A DNA stretch of 64,000 bases from assembly GCA_963585895.1 (NCBI GenBank), contig OY757917.1, forward strand, positions 107,196,130 to 107,260,129, read 5' to 3'. Every line of letters starts with the position of its first letter. The stretch's first letter is position 1. Positions 34,744 to 46,479 of the stretch are shown in pieces. Origin of the DNA: Sepioteuthis lessoniana (taxonomy: Eukaryota; Mollusca; Cephalopoda; Myopsida; Loliginidae). The notes under the pieces were generated by a model. That model had not been told where the DNA came from and searched no databases. It worked only from the letters and a program-made list of their open reading frames with translations. The position numbers were made by a program, and so were the translations under genes.

Positions 34744-35167
34744 GATATGTGTCATACACAAATAAACAGATATTTTATGACTGAAACAAACTGATATAAT
34801 CAACAGTATTCAATGTACAAAGATCGAACCTGGATAATGATAATTGCAACGGTTTATGATTTTCAAGGTCAGCATCAGTTACTCACTTGGCTTAATGCCC
34901 AAATCATTCCTTGTTCCTCTCGCTCCCTCTATTAATTTTGATGAATATCTATTAATGCATGCAAATTTGTCGATATGAAATGAAGGTTCCCACAGATATG
35001 GTGTGCATAATTTGTATAAGGTTCTTAAAAAAACCGATTTAAGAAAATTATTTCTTGACGTTGGTATTTTATAATATTATTATTCTATTCCCAAACAAAC
35101 TAAAAGCAATCCTATGTATAACTTTCTGTTAGAATCAATGAAAATGAAAAAAACGAAATATATTGTA
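34740..35167. other. AT-rich stretch, nothing recognised
   Basis: No coding or repeat signature seen. Confidence 0.5.
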
Positions 35168-35570
35168 TTCCTTGGTTTTAAGTCATATCAACCGTTTTAG
35201 GTTATTAAATGACAAATCTATTTTCATACTTAAAAATAGTTCTATTTCAAACAATAGAGTTTAGTATAATTACACAATCTGAATGTCAAAACAGTTCTAT
35301 TTCTAGCATTAGCACACAGTTTAGTTTTATTTGTCCCAGAGATAGGACCCTATCATGTACTACCACTCTGGGATGGAGAGGACATGAGAGCGATGGCAAT
35401 AAAGAGACAACACGCATTTTCCAAAAATCCAGTATTATTAAATCCTGACCATCAGACTGTTTAGTGTCATATCCGGGACACCTGTGTGTGTGTGGGGGGG
35501 TCTTTACTCTTTACTGAGATACAGTCGATGCATTCTGCAGCCCCTGCTGACTGGGCATTATAAATGTTGA
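35168..35570 (-). repeat. C-family repeat
   Basis: Tail side at 35168-35220 (gtcatatcaaccgttttagg), two tandem units (35235-35330), head blocks 'agagataggaccctatcatg', 'gagagcgatggcaataaaga', 'atcagactgtttagtgtcat' and the head start 'ctgctgactgggca' at about 35556. Contains a short (TG)/(G) run near 35482-35500. Confidence 0.75.
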
Positions 35571-35687
35571 ATAAGAATACTCGAGGCCATTTAAATGTTT
35601 AAATGTGTACAAACAAATAATATCTGGCCCGTTAAAAAAAGATTGTTACCAACATACACTTTTATTAAAAATCACACATACACATTC

Positions 35688-35690
<3 letters not shown>

Positions 35691-35770
<80 letters not shown>
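35691..35770. repeat. (CA)n(TA)n compound microsatellite
   Basis: CA to about 35726, then TA to about 35770. Open frames at 35595-35931 pass through it. Confidence 0.96.
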
Positions 35771-35779
<9 letters not shown>

Positions 35780-36188
35780 TTACAGAATTTGCAGTTAAAA
35801 AATCCCACAGAGGTTGCTATACCTTGAAAACCCAAGCAAGCCACAGCTGTAACGTAGTTAATGGCTTTAATTCAAAGGTTATACATTATGGAAAGTTTTA
35901 TATTCTAAATGTATATTTCTGTTACCAGTGAGGTAACCAATCAAATTCCAAAACCAAGCTCGGAACATGAATTCATATTGTTCCTCAGACATGTTTGAAA
36001 CGATGTGTTTTTCTACAATACTATTAACAGTGATATACCAAATACGAAATATTTTCGAATGTAAACACATCTGGTAAAAATATTCAATAATATTTATGAC
36101 ATCTGAAAATATTTCTACGACTACTGGTTTATTATATCCAAATTGTGGGGTTAGCGTCTTCCAATAAAATATAAGGAGAACTTATTTT
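35771..36188. other. Unannotated stretch
   Basis: No recognised feature between the two compound microsatellites. Confidence 0.45.
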
Positions 36189-36191
36189 GTG

Positions 36192-36298
<107 letters not shown>

Positions 36299-36419
36299 TA
36301 GGTCTTTCATCAAGCTGTTTTACACACCTAAAGATGAAAATTTCAGTTTTTCTAAATCTATGGGTAAGCTTTTGAACTATTTGATTAATCTTCGTATATA
36401 TATATATGTATATATATGG

Positions 36420-37025
36420 CATAAAACCAATCCAAATCAAATTTTCTGTAACTTAAATCAACATATGGTTTTCTTGCTGAAAACCACTCCTTTTTGCAAG
36501 AAGTGTTTTTGGTGTTGTTACATATACTGAGAGGAAGTGAGAGTAGTCACACTCATTTATTAATTGTCTTGATGTTTTCTTTTACAGTGCGTTTAGCCTC
36601 GAGGTCAGTTTGTTAAGCTCCCAATGCTGCAACAGATAGAGCTTCATTTACTGACCATGGCAAGTTCAAGTTAACTTCAGTATTACCTCAGGGGGTGCTT
36701 ATAACACCTGGTTGAACCGGCAGATGATTAAATTTGTCAACTGGTTTTTCTTCTGTCACCTGGCTTTTTTCGAATAACATATATTTACAAGCAAGTGGTT
36801 CTGCCATCGTTCTGATTTTGGATATTTTTCTTCCTCCTTCTGCTTTACCAAGACTCAAGTACGCCGCCTGTCCTACTATTAACGTAAAACAGAGGAAGAA
36901 TAAAGAGAGAGATTCATATCATTGCTACAAACATTAATGTGAAGGCGAAAAAAAAGTTCTCGCAATATTTTCTCTTTAAGTGAAACAATATACTGAGAGT
37001 GAGAGAGACAGATGGACAGACAGAT

Positions 37026-37028
<3 letters not shown>
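36420..37028. other. Unannotated stretch
   Basis: Frames at 36189-36530 and 36734-36937 have no family signature. Nothing else seen. Confidence 0.45.
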
Positions 37029-37325
<297 letters not shown>

Positions 37326-37334
37326 TCGGCGTGT

Positions 37335-37888
37335 TTAAATATAATGTCAGGAAAGGGACTCTAGATAAAAGAAAAGGTTAAATCTGAAAGAAGAAATAGA
37401 CATTTAAATAAGAAATATACGTATACAAATTTAGCCAAAATAGTAGACAGTAAAGAAAATTTTAGTCAGATTGAATGAGACCAAAGAAGTAATTTCATCG
37501 CGTAAACTTAGTGAAAGAAAAATCAGTGATCAAATATAGAAGGGAAGTGATCATGTGCAATGTAAGAAAAAAGAAGATAAAGACAAATAAAGATTGAAAA
37601 TAAAGAGTGAACCGAAAAAGGAAAATACTGGAAAAACTAAAGAAGAAACAACAAAATGAAAGAAATAATGAATGAAAAACGAATGAAATGAAGAATAATT
37701 ACATTCAGTTAAAAACAGGAAATGAAATAAGGAAGACAAAGTTATTTATTATAGAAAAATAGTTGTAGAAGAATAGAGGAATGAGGGAAACAAGATGAAA
37801 AATACGAATAGAAAAATTAAATGAATTAAATAGAATTAAAGGCAAGCTAATAATGTTACTTCACTGAAAAATACCTCTTATCACTGGC
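37335..37888. other. Purine-rich low-complexity block
   Basis: Plus strand is dominated by GAAA/GAAAT-like runs with no coding signature. The minus frame at 37551-37739 is a Phe/Ser-rich shadow of this composition. Confidence 0.7.
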
Positions 37889-37899
37889 GTGAGTAGTCA

Positions 37900-37945
<46 letters not shown>

Positions 37946-37957
37946 GATAATAATAAT
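37900..37957. repeat. (AAT)n microsatellite at the 5' side of LINE fragment 1
   Basis: About 14 ATA units plus four interrupted ones; the LINE sequence (gacatacaaacgg) starts at once after it. Confidence 0.95.
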
Positions 37958-38405
37958 TTTGACATACAAACGGATTACTTAATCTCGGCTAGACAATCAG
38001 ACCTTATAATAATCAAAAAAAAAAAAATGAAAAAAAAAAAGAGAACTTGCAATATTGTTGACATTGCTGTCCCGACTGACCACAGAGTAAAATTAAAAGA
38101 AAATGAAAAGAAGGATAAATACTTCGACCTTAATAGAGAACTGAAAAAACAATGGAACATGAAAGTGACGTTTATACAAATTATAATCGGTGCTCTTGTT
38201 ACAGTTACCAGCACCAAAGGATTAATAAAGAGACTGGACGACTTGGAAATTAAAGGACAAGTGGAAACCATTCAAAATACTACTTTACTGAGATCGGCCA
38301 GAATACTGAGAAGAGTCATGGAGGCTTGAGGAGATTTACTGTCTCTCTGACTCCAGTGAAAGACCATCAGCGAACATTGATATGAAAATTTTCAAGGAAT
38401 AACAA
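37958..38405 (+). pseudogene. LINE nuclease-domain fragment 1
   Basis: Open from the microsatellite to 38329. It starts IQTDYLISARQSDLIIIKKK, where the family has RPDLIIINKK, so the Pro of the nuclease motif is lost. CNIVDIAVPTDHRVKLKENE follows (Asp of the second metal-binding motif), then a Lys/Glu-rich helix and the closing TKGLIKRLDDLEIKGQVET region. The downstream 3' end leads to short (AAT)n. Restriction-like nucleases of this type cut the target site in R2-group elements. Confidence 0.72.
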
Positions 38406-38424
38406 TAATAATAAACGAATAAAG

Positions 38425-38757
38425 AGACGGTAAAAATAAAAGAAAACGAAAAAAGAGACTAGTATTCTGACCTTACCGGAGAACTAAAAATACCGCGGAT
38501 CATAACGCTAAAGGGAAAGAGAGATAAGTAATTATATCTTGCAAGAGAACTAAAAACAAACTATGGAACATAACGGTGACGCTGATACTAATAATAATTG
38601 GTGTCATCGCTATAGTGGCCACAGTATTGATAAAGGGAATGGAAGAAATGGAAATGGGAGGACGAATGGAGACCATCCAAATTACAACATTAATAACATC
38701 ATTAATACTGAGAAGAATCTTGGATACTTATGGAGAAATACTCTCAAACGATGAAAT
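38425..38757 (+). pseudogene. LINE nuclease-domain fragment 2
   Basis: Starts inside the VKIKENEKRD helix, is broken and restarts at about 38505 (LYLARELKT), then continues in a different frame to a diverged GMEEMEMGGRMETIQITTL block. It ends in (AAT)n at 38754-38773. More diverged than its neighbours. Confidence 0.62.
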
Positions 38758-38774
38758 AATAATAATAATAATAC

Positions 38775-39040
38775 CTTGACTCTGCTAGAGAATTGAAAAA
38801 ACTGTGGAACATGAAATTAAGGATTGTGCCAATTGTGATTGGTGCGTTAGGCACAATAACTAAAGGATTATTAAAAGGCCTGGAAGACTTGGAAGTTGGC
38901 AGACGGGTAGAGACTATCCAAACGACAGCATTGCTAAGAACGGCCAGAATCCTTAGACAACTCCTGGAGACTTGAGGAGACTTGCTGTCACTCAAACACC
39001 AGTGAGAAACCATCTGCTAACACTGATGTGAAAAACTCTA
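38775..39040 (+). pseudogene. LINE nuclease-domain fragment 3
   Basis: Begins directly after (AAT)n with LDSARELKKLWNMKLRIVPI, then GALGTITKGLLKGLEDLEVG. Stop at 38973, followed by the conserved 3' end (gaggagacttgctgtcactc). No nuclease motif left: 5' truncated. Confidence 0.75.
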
Positions 39041-40161
39041 ACTGACGGGATGGAACTACCAAACAAGGATAAGATAAAAACGTTCGCAGAAAACGAAACC
39101 TACAAATACTTGGCCATCTTGGAGGCTGACACCATCAAACAATCAGAAATGAAAGAAAAAATCCAGAAAGAATACCTCAGAAGAACTACAAAACTACTCG
39201 AGACAAAGGAATAATTTCCATGCATCGACTCGAAAACTATATACAAAAACACGAAGGTGGACTCATTACAGCCACCAGACACGAAACTGAGAACACTATG
39301 AACAACAGAATGACAATAACTAGGAAGCAAAAATGGGAAGGAAAACAACTCTATGGGCGGTTTAAACGACTAATAACCAATATCTCCCACGACAAAACTT
39401 GGACATGGCTAAGAAAAGGAAACTTTAAGAGAGAAACAGAATCTCTCCTAATAGCAGCACAAGACAACGCCATAATAACGAATCATATCAAAGCGGGAAT
39501 AGATAAGACACAACAAAATAGCAAATGCAGGCTATGTGGTGACAGAGATGAAACCATCAATCATATAAGTGAATGCAGCAAATTAGCACAGCGGGAGTAT
39601 AAGGCGAGACACGACTGGGTCGGTAAGGTGATTCACTGGGAAATGTTTAAGAAATTTAAATTCGACCATACTAACAAATGGTATATGCACAACCCAGCAC
39701 CTGTCTTAGAAAATGCCTCGCATAAACTCCTATGGGACTTGAAGATTCAAACGGATCACCTAATCCCAGCCAGGAGACAAGACTTAATAATAATCAACAA
39801 AAAAAAAGAGAACTTGCAAAATAGTCGACTTTGCTGACCTGGCAGACCACAGAATAAAACTGAAAGAATGTGAAAAGAAGGATAAGTACCTCAACCTTGC
39901 TAGGGAACTGAAAAAACTGTGGAACATGCAGTATGACAATTATACCAATTGTAATTGGTGCGTTTGGAACAATAACTAAAGGATTACTTAAGGGAATAGA
40001 GGACTTGGAGGTTGGCGGACGAGTGGAGACCATCCAAACGACAGCATTGTTGAGAACTGCCAGAATACTAAGAAGAGTCCTGGAGACTTGAGGAGACTTG
40101 CTGTCACTCAGACTTCAGTGAAAAACCATCGGCTATCGCTGATGTGAAAAGCTCTAATGAG

Positions 40162-40163
<2 letters not shown>
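39040..40163 (+). pseudogene. LINE fragment 4: end of RT, zinc knuckle, nuclease motif
   Basis: Longest fragment. 39045-39212 covers the end of the reverse transcriptase/thumb (ENETYKYLAILEADTIKQ). After an internal gap a 205-codon open frame (39220-39837) reads HRLENYIQKHEGGLITATR, then a zinc knuckle CRLCGDRDETINHISEC (Cys codons at 39526, 39535 and 39574, His at 39562; one residue shorter between His and Cys than usual), then ARRQDLIIINKKK, where the RPD motif is RQD. After a frameshift the C-terminal GLLKGLEDLEVGG-like region reappears in another frame (39940-40090), and the copy ends in (AAT)n. Confidence 0.82.

Positions 40164-40213
<50 letters not shown>
40164..40213. repeat. (AAT)n microsatellite between LINE fragments 4 and 5
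   Basis: About 16 units. The preceding LINE ends '...ctctaatgagtga' and the next begins '...cttataaacaaatggta'. Confidence 0.96.
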
Positions 40214-40214
<1 letters not shown>

Positions 40215-40683
40215 TTATAAACAAATGGTAATTGCACAATCCAGAATACGTCCAAAAGAATGTGACGCACAAAATTCTCTTGGATTTTGGGATACAAACG
40301 GATCACATAATCAGGGCCAGACAGAAAGACCTATTGATAGGCAAGAAAAAAGAGAACCTCCAGGATACTGGAGTAAATAAAATCTAAAATTTAAAATAGA
40401 GATAAGTACGTAGACTTGGCCAGAAACCTAAAAAAACAAAACAATAGAACATAAATGAGTGGGTAGAACATATTGTAATTGGTGCGCTCGGTACAGTCAC
40501 CAAGGGATTAGTAAAGGGTCTACCAGACTTGGAAACGAGAGGAGACCATCAGAACAACAACATATTAAGATAGGTCAAGAATACTGAGAAGAGCCCTGTG
40601 GGTTTGAAGGGACTTGCTGTGACTCAAACTCCGGTGAAAAACCATCAACCAAGTCTGGTGTTGAAACTCACAGAGGAGTAAAA
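40214..40683 (+). pseudogene. LINE nuclease-domain fragment 5
   Basis: Heavily frameshifted: a KNVTHKILLDFGIQTDHI-like stretch (about 40255-40315), then the GALGTVTKG-like and LETRG-like regions and the 3' end (cttgctgtgactcaaactcc), closing at a (TAA) run. The nuclease motif is not readable (ARQKD). Confidence 0.65.
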
Positions 40684-40780
40684 TTATAATAACAATAATA
40701 ATAATAATAATAATGACAATAATAATAATAATTATTATTATTATTATTATTATTATCATTATTATTATTATTATTATAAT
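40684..40780. repeat. Head-to-head (AAT)n/(ATT)n palindrome
   Basis: AAT units change to ATT units at about 40730, giving a self-complementary simple repeat between LINE fragments 5 and 6. Frames here on the minus strand are repeat translations. Confidence 0.95.
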
Positions 40781-41345
40781 TATAGATAGAAAACAGCAAA
40801 TTTAGTTTATGTGATGAATGAAATGAAACAATAAATCGCATGATAAACAAATGAAGCCAATTGGTTGAAAAAGAAAACCTGAGTAGATATGAGTTGGTAG
40901 GAAAAATGATTCACTAGGAATTGTGCAAGAGATGTTGACGTATGGTATATTCACAACCAGAAACTGTCCAAAAAAAAAAACAAGAAAAAAAAAGGACGCA
41001 TAAAATTCTTTGTCGTCTAAGGAGAAAAAAGACCATCCATTCAAGGCCAGAAGACCAGACCTTGCGTTCATTAAGAAAAAGAAAATAATTTGACCACTAG
41101 TGAATTTTGCCGTTCCGCTGGTCAATTGATTCAAAATAATAGAAGGCGAAAATATAAACAAATACCTAGATCTTGCCCGAGAGCTGAAAAATATCTGGAA
41201 CGTGAAAGTGACGGTGATACTTAGAGCACTGTTAGATTAAGCTAATTACTAAATAGGGAGCTGAAGACCAGAGAAGACTTACCGTAACTCAAACTTCAGA
41301 GAAAAGCTACGAGTTACAACTGATGTAAAAACAAACTTATAATGA
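40781..41345 (+). pseudogene. LINE nuclease-domain fragment 6
   Basis: Begins with a decayed zinc knuckle region (ENSKFSLCDEMKQ), then WYIHNQKL, a poly-lysine slippage region, and FKARRPDLAFIKKKK (41040-41090), which retains the RPD motif. VNFAVP and KYLDLARELKNIWNVKVTVI follow. C-terminal end truncated. Confidence 0.68.
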
Positions 41346-41849
41346 GTAGAATAAATAGAAGTTTAAAAAATATATGATTTAGACCTGTGAAATAAACAAC
41401 ATTGAATTATCATAAAAAACACGCTGACGGAAAACAGACGCAGATAGTCTGTATCTACTTAGTTTAAGTGGTGGAAGATGATTGACTCAAATATGAATTA
41501 CGCACACGTATACAGCGATGAGACTTGAAAAATGTATATAATTAAGAAACGATTAGATTTTAAAGCTAACATGAAGACCAAAAGCCATTACATTTAATTT
41601 CGAAAGAAAGCGAAAATAGATCTTTAACTATTCATACAAAAATAATGAGCAGGTATGATACAATAAACATGAAAGAATATACAAAATACAGAGTTTTAAA
41701 CACGTTTGAATCGCTTAAATGGCCAAAACGCATTTAAAAAAAAAAAAGAAAAAAGTTGTTGATAAAAAATGACCAATGAAATGTTTTGCTGCTCTGTAGC
41801 AAAATCAGAAACCGAGGGCTTTATCAGAGTCACTCTATATCAAAACGTA
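41346..41849. other. AT-rich stretch, nothing recognised
   Basis: Between the two nuclease-type LINE relics; no feature identified. Confidence 0.45.
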
Positions 41850-42235
41850 TGATAAATTTCCAGCCAGGCACATATTTTAAGGAATGGATTTTATCCAAAA
41901 TGTTGTTTCTGTACCAATGCTGAGGAAACTAGTGATTATTTAATATCTATATGCTCTATCATAGACCCAATGTTTGTGAAATACCCACATTGGGAAATAT
42001 GCCAACATTATTACCTATCAAATGCAGAAAAAGAGGTATGAAGAAAACCTACCACTGGTGTTAGAAGGTGAAAATGTTTCTAAGTTCTGGAAATTCACCA
42101 AAGATATCGGGCACAATCTGAACGCCAACAGGTCAGATATATTACTTTTTTTTAATTCCATCTCATAGACACAACTATCGTCCTTGCTAAAGACTCTCAG
42201 CAAAGAAAATTGAAAAAAAATAAGTGACATTTAAA
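41850..42235 (+). pseudogene. Second nuclease-type LINE family, C-terminal fragment
   Basis: A plus-strand frame reads NGFYPKCCFCTNAEETSDYL then ISIC: a C-x2-C...C knuckle with the usual His replaced by Tyr. After a frameshift LVLEGENVSKFWKFTKDIGH and NANRSDILLFFNS follow, matching the order knuckle, linker, RPD motif (here RSD). Sequence differs enough from the 38-41-kb cluster to be another family of R2-like elements. No (AAT)n at its borders. Confidence 0.65.
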
Positions 42236-42396
42236 TAAAATTACAATTCTAATTATACTGGTAATGATTATAAATAATAATGTTCAATGAGGCGGGTGAT
42301 TATGGCCGATACTTAAAATCTAACTCGCAATGTTACATTTCACATCTATTTTGCATACCCCACTCTCTCTCCTTCCCTCTCCCTCTCTCTCTTTCT

Positions 42397-42427
<31 letters not shown>

Positions 42428-42944
42428 ATTTCATCACTTGTACTTGTTGGGTAGAGATCCGTGTTCGACCCACCAGTCGGTATTGTTACAATCTTCTTCA
42501 TATCATAATGTTTATCTAAAGTACAAATAATTGTGCGCATGTGCAACGTTCACATATCGGGAAAACAATATAATGCGACCAATAGCTTTCTAAAAATTTC
42601 CTTTAGCGCCATGTCTCAGATAAAAAAAAAGACTTGATGAAGTTTTGCAGCCAGAAAATGAACATTGAACCTTACGTTTTATTTCATGTATTTATTTTTA
42701 AATTTACTTTTTGGTTTTCTTAATTTTAACTATTTATCTATTTATGGAGAGAGTCAAATGTTAACAAATATTAGACATTAAAATCAAAGAAAGAGTACAA
42801 TTTTTTCAAACTAATAATATAAGTGCGTGATATTAGACTTTTCAAATACCGACGGATATTGTAACAGTTGTTTTAAAAGGAGAAGCCTACCGTAGAGCTG
42901 TGTTTAGTAACTAGTTTATCTGAACATTATTATTTTTGGTTTCT
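42236..42944. other. Unannotated stretch with (CT)n
   Basis: A CT-rich tract lies at 42362-42428. No gene recognised. Confidence 0.6.
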
Positions 42945-43090
42945 TTGTTTAATGGTATATCGACATTTGTTGGTCACTTAATGGCAAAGCCATCCTTTCA
43001 GAAGAACAGTAGTGGTACGCTTTAACCCCTAGTTGGGAGGATAAGAGGTTCCATACCTTTACTCAGAGTATTCTCCGAAGGTGGACCTAA
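42945..43090 (-). mobile_element. S2 SINE 3' fragment (tail A)
   Basis: Reverse-oriented tail A and body: 'taatggtatatcgacatttg', 'cacttaatggcaaagccatc', 'cagaagaacagtagtggtac', 'gttgggaggataagaggttc'. No head. Confidence 0.75.
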
Positions 43091-44365
43091 GAAGAAAGTA
43101 AAAGACGATTCTTAACAAGGAAAAAAAAGGAAGTGAAAGTCGAATAGTTATTCACAAATAATGAATAAGGAAAAAGAGAAAAAGAAATAAGAAAAAGGGA
43201 GACTGAAAATTGATTTTTAAAAAATTAAAGATAGATGTAAAGAAAAGTATAAAGTGTAAAAAAATGAAAAATCATGAAAATTTATGAATGAATTTAAAAG
43301 AAGAAAGAAGGTGAAAATAAAAGAACATAATGCGAAAAAAGGAAAAAGAAAGACGAACAAAAAAAAAATGAATAAAACGGAATGAAAACAATAGAAAATA
43401 CAAATAAATGATAGCTATTAAAGTTCCGGCTTCACCCCAAAACCCGAAATGATGGATGTTTTTAAGGAAAGGAAAATAATCATATTATAAAGAAAAGTGA
43501 ACATGTATAAAAATGAATAAATAAATATTGAATTGCATGAGGAAAAATGAATAATTAAATTATATGAAAAAAATATATAAAATAACTTAAAGAAAAGGAA
43601 AGGAATTGAGAAAAAGTAATTTAAAATATGCAAAGACAAAATATAAATGAACTGAAAAAAGAAATACTTAAATATAAGATGGAAGTGAAAATAATTTTAG
43701 ATAAATCAACGGAAGTCAGCAAATCTATTGATATTAAACAGCACACAAATTATAATCTATTCTTTACCTATTTAGAGACAAAAATATTTCATGTATTTAT
43801 CTTGTTTTATGTAAGATAATAATATTTAAACCGATCTGTCATCAACCCGTGCAAGGTTTTGTAAGTTACATGTGACTCTCAATGATTTTTGCAATATATA
43901 CGAGGTCCCTATGCAGCTCTCCAATCGTATTTAAAATAAAACCTTTAGGTAGACACCTCTAATTTGCCTTGATCATTGGAAGCAATAAAAGAAAAAAATC
44001 AATTCTACAAATATTACATTTTTGAAATTTAACGCAATCAATGATTATGGAAAAAAACAAACAAACGAAAAATGTATAAGGGTCTTATTTAAATAATACA
44101 AAACATTAAGCAAAAGTAATAAACAAATGAAGAAATAAATGCGGAACTATTATCACCCAAATGAAATAGAATTAGTTTAAAAAGTAATCGAAGACCTGTA
44201 GATTGAGCAGAGAGAAAAGTATTCAACAATGCGATTCAGATTAATAAATAGAGCATATTGGAAAGCTCCTTCTTGTAACATCGGACGAGCGTTTTAGTAA
44301 GCTCAGTAACGAAATTCACTTGTTTATTTTTTATCTGTTATTTAAACCAAGATAAGGTTACCTTC
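43091..44365. other. Purine-rich block, then AT-rich DNA
   Basis: 43090-43700 is strongly A/G-biased low complexity. 43700-44365 is AT-rich with no recognised feature. Confidence 0.6.
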
Positions 44366-44369
44366 ATCA

Positions 44370-44985
44370 TTATCCTGTCGTGTCGCTAGCACGGATATCC
44401 CTGACCCTCTCTTGCCACTTCTCCCGATCGTTCATTGCCTCTGGCAGGTCTTCAGGGCTACATGCCGTATCCTCACATAGCTGCTGTATGTATGTTCGAG
44501 CTGGTCGTCCTGCTTGGGTTCGGTCATATGTAGGGTTCCATAGGAGTACATCACTTATGAGCTCGTCCTTGCTTCTCCAACAGTGTCCTGCGTGTCTGGT
44601 TCGTCTAACTTGTATAGTTTTCATGATGGGAGGCTGGTAGCCGTGTAGTTGGTGTCTTGTGGGGTGTTGCCCCCAGGACTTGTTCAATATTGCTCGCAAC
44701 ATTCTTGTGTAATTGCTGTCGAGCTTCTCCAGCCGTTTTGTTAGCGTCTAAGTGGTGCGTACATGCAGCAGTATCGATGTGACCGCTGCCTGGAAGAAAC
44801 TGCGTTTCATTTTATCGGTCAGGTCTGATTTCCATATGATCGATAGTCTATCGATAGTTGTGTGTCGATGTATTTTTCAGTTGATGTGACACTTCCTAGG
44901 TAGGTGAATTTTTCTACCAGTTTCAGAGAGGTTCCGTTACCTTAATAGACGCATATTTCTTGTAAAGGTGTGTAGAAAAAAACAA
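44370..44985 (-). mobile_element. 5'-truncated RTE-like LINE copy
   Basis: Minus strand: a decayed stretch (44985-44790) corresponding to TDKMKRSFFQAA and upstream, then a 110-codon open piece (44702-44370) with MLRAILNKSWGQHPTRHQLH, TIQVRRTRHAGHCWRSKDEL and GRPARTYIQQLCEDTACSPE. The simple-repeat tail near 44360-44373 is decayed. Plus-strand frames here are antisense shadows. Confidence 0.88.
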
Positions 44986-44989
44986 AATT

Positions 44990-45507
44990 TTACTTTTTTA
45001 AAGATACATATTTGTTTCAGCATGAGTATAAACTATAAAAGATGAAAAAAAGAACGAAAGCAGTTTCCACATTTTTCTTATCTTATTTCCCTTATCATAG
45101 CAAAAGAAAGAACATAAAACGAAATGTTCGTGCATTATATGAGAAAGGTGACAAAAGCGATAAGTAATGAGAAAATAAAGAAATGACAAGGTATGTATGA
45201 ATAAAAAGAAATTAAAGGCATAAAACGAAAACGTATTGAATACTTTAAAAATAAAATCCAAACAAACCAACCAAAAACGAAACTGGCTGTAAAACTTTAA
45301 AAAGAAAGAGAAACTTGAAATGAAAGAGTAAAATTATGGAGTAAGATAAAATAATAGCAATTAAGTTCATGTTTAGAAAAAAAAAACAGGAATCAGATGT
45401 TGAGAAAATAAAATCATTGCAGATAATAAAGTGATTGAGGATAGAGGAGGAAAAATAAACAAACAGCAAAAATAATATTCCCTTCACTGGTTACATTACC
45501 AAGATTG
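44990..45507. other. Purine-rich block, no gene
   Basis: A/G-rich low complexity (45000-45480), like 37.3 and 43.1 kb. Minus-strand Phe-rich frames (44998-45270, 45245-45487) are shadows of this composition. Confidence 0.65.
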
Positions 45508-45765
45508 TTGTTGTTGGCGACCGTAGTTTAGGGCGACCAGAAGGCTCCCTTTGAATAGCTACTACACCGAGGTGTAGGGGAGAGCGCTACTCCTTTCCCT
45601 GGATTGCTCCACATTACCCTTGATACGTACCTTATATTGCTGAGTGTTAAGCAAGGAAGTATCAAGTACCAATTTTAAAACCTTTAGTATGACGCGACCT
45701 GGGATTGAACCCAAGTCTCCCGGACTCTTGGTGAACACTCTACCCACTAGGCCAATGAGCTGGTT
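45508..45765 (-). mobile_element. S1 tRNA-derived SINE
   Basis: Minus strand: head at about 45765 (ggcctagtgggtagagtgt; B-box ttgggttcaatcccaggtc), body 'ccttgcttaacactcagcaa', tail 'atagctattcaaagggagc' and 'gtcgccctaaactacggtc'. The 61-codon frame is a SINE translation. Confidence 0.88.
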
Positions 45766-45767
45766 TA

Positions 45768-46479
45768 CTTATTAATGTTGTGGGGTGGAGAGAGAGATTC
45801 ACATCATTGTAAAAAAAATCGAATGGGTACAGAGAAAAAAAAGTTAACGGATCTATCTATATATCTATCTTTCTATCTATGTGTGAGTAAATGTCTGAGA
45901 TGAAAGAAAATAAGTTGAAGAAAGGAATTTTTTTTGCAAACGGGCACATTTGAACCATGTGCCCCGTCTTCAAATATTAAAAAAAGAAGGGAAAGTAAAA
46001 GTAAAACATTTTCTCGCGACTAATTTTTCTTGCTTAGCTTTCATAACACCTATCTTAACTTTGATATTCATCGGATTTTAAAACCATTAATCTTTTATGC
46101 CTATAGACAAAGGGATCCCATTTACAATATAAAAAAATATAAAAAGACATGTTGGATTTTAACATATACTTACTTGAGTTATTTCTCGTTTCATTCTTAT
46201 TTTTTCCAAAGACTATTTGGAGGAAATCTCAAATATTTGCAGCTAGACAAAATATTTGTGACCCCAGTTTTAATGAAGTGAGCACCATTTTAAAATCTAT
46301 ATTCGAAAATAAAATATGGGAGATATAACTCGTGCATATGTTAAAATCAGAGATCGTTTCAACAATGTCTTCATATTATTAATAGGTCATATCAAGAACT
46401 TTTTGATTTTTAAAATTAAAAAAAAATGTACGAAAGTAGGAAAAGCTCTATGCAACAAAAAATATTAAACATATTTTCC
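45768..46479. other. AT-rich stretch, nothing recognised
   Basis: A short (CTAT) run lies near 45851-45882. The 83-codon plus frame at 46030-46281 has no motif. Confidence 0.45.

Larger units (their letters stand above)
37889..41345 (+). mobile_element. Cluster of nuclease-type (R2/R4-Dong-like) LINE 3' fragments separated by (AAT)n
   Basis: At least six same-strand fragments of one LINE family, most abutting an (AAT)n run: (1) 37958-38405, (2) 38425-38757 (itself a fusion of two pieces), (3) 38775-39040, (4) 39040-40163, (5) 40214-40683, (6) 40781-41345. Each carries all or part of the C-terminal domain with the motif GALGTVTKGL-like, LEDLEVGGRVETIQTTAL-like, and a short 3' end with 'gatgtgaaaa'. 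Fragment 4 also has the end of the reverse transcriptase and the zinc knuckle. Clade is inferred from the knuckle followed by an RPD nuclease motif. Confidence 0.8.

Noticed and set aside
37889-38329. 146-codon frame as a stand-alone gene
   Set aside because: It begins in an (ATA)n microsatellite and continues into the LINE C-terminal domain also seen in neighbouring fragments.
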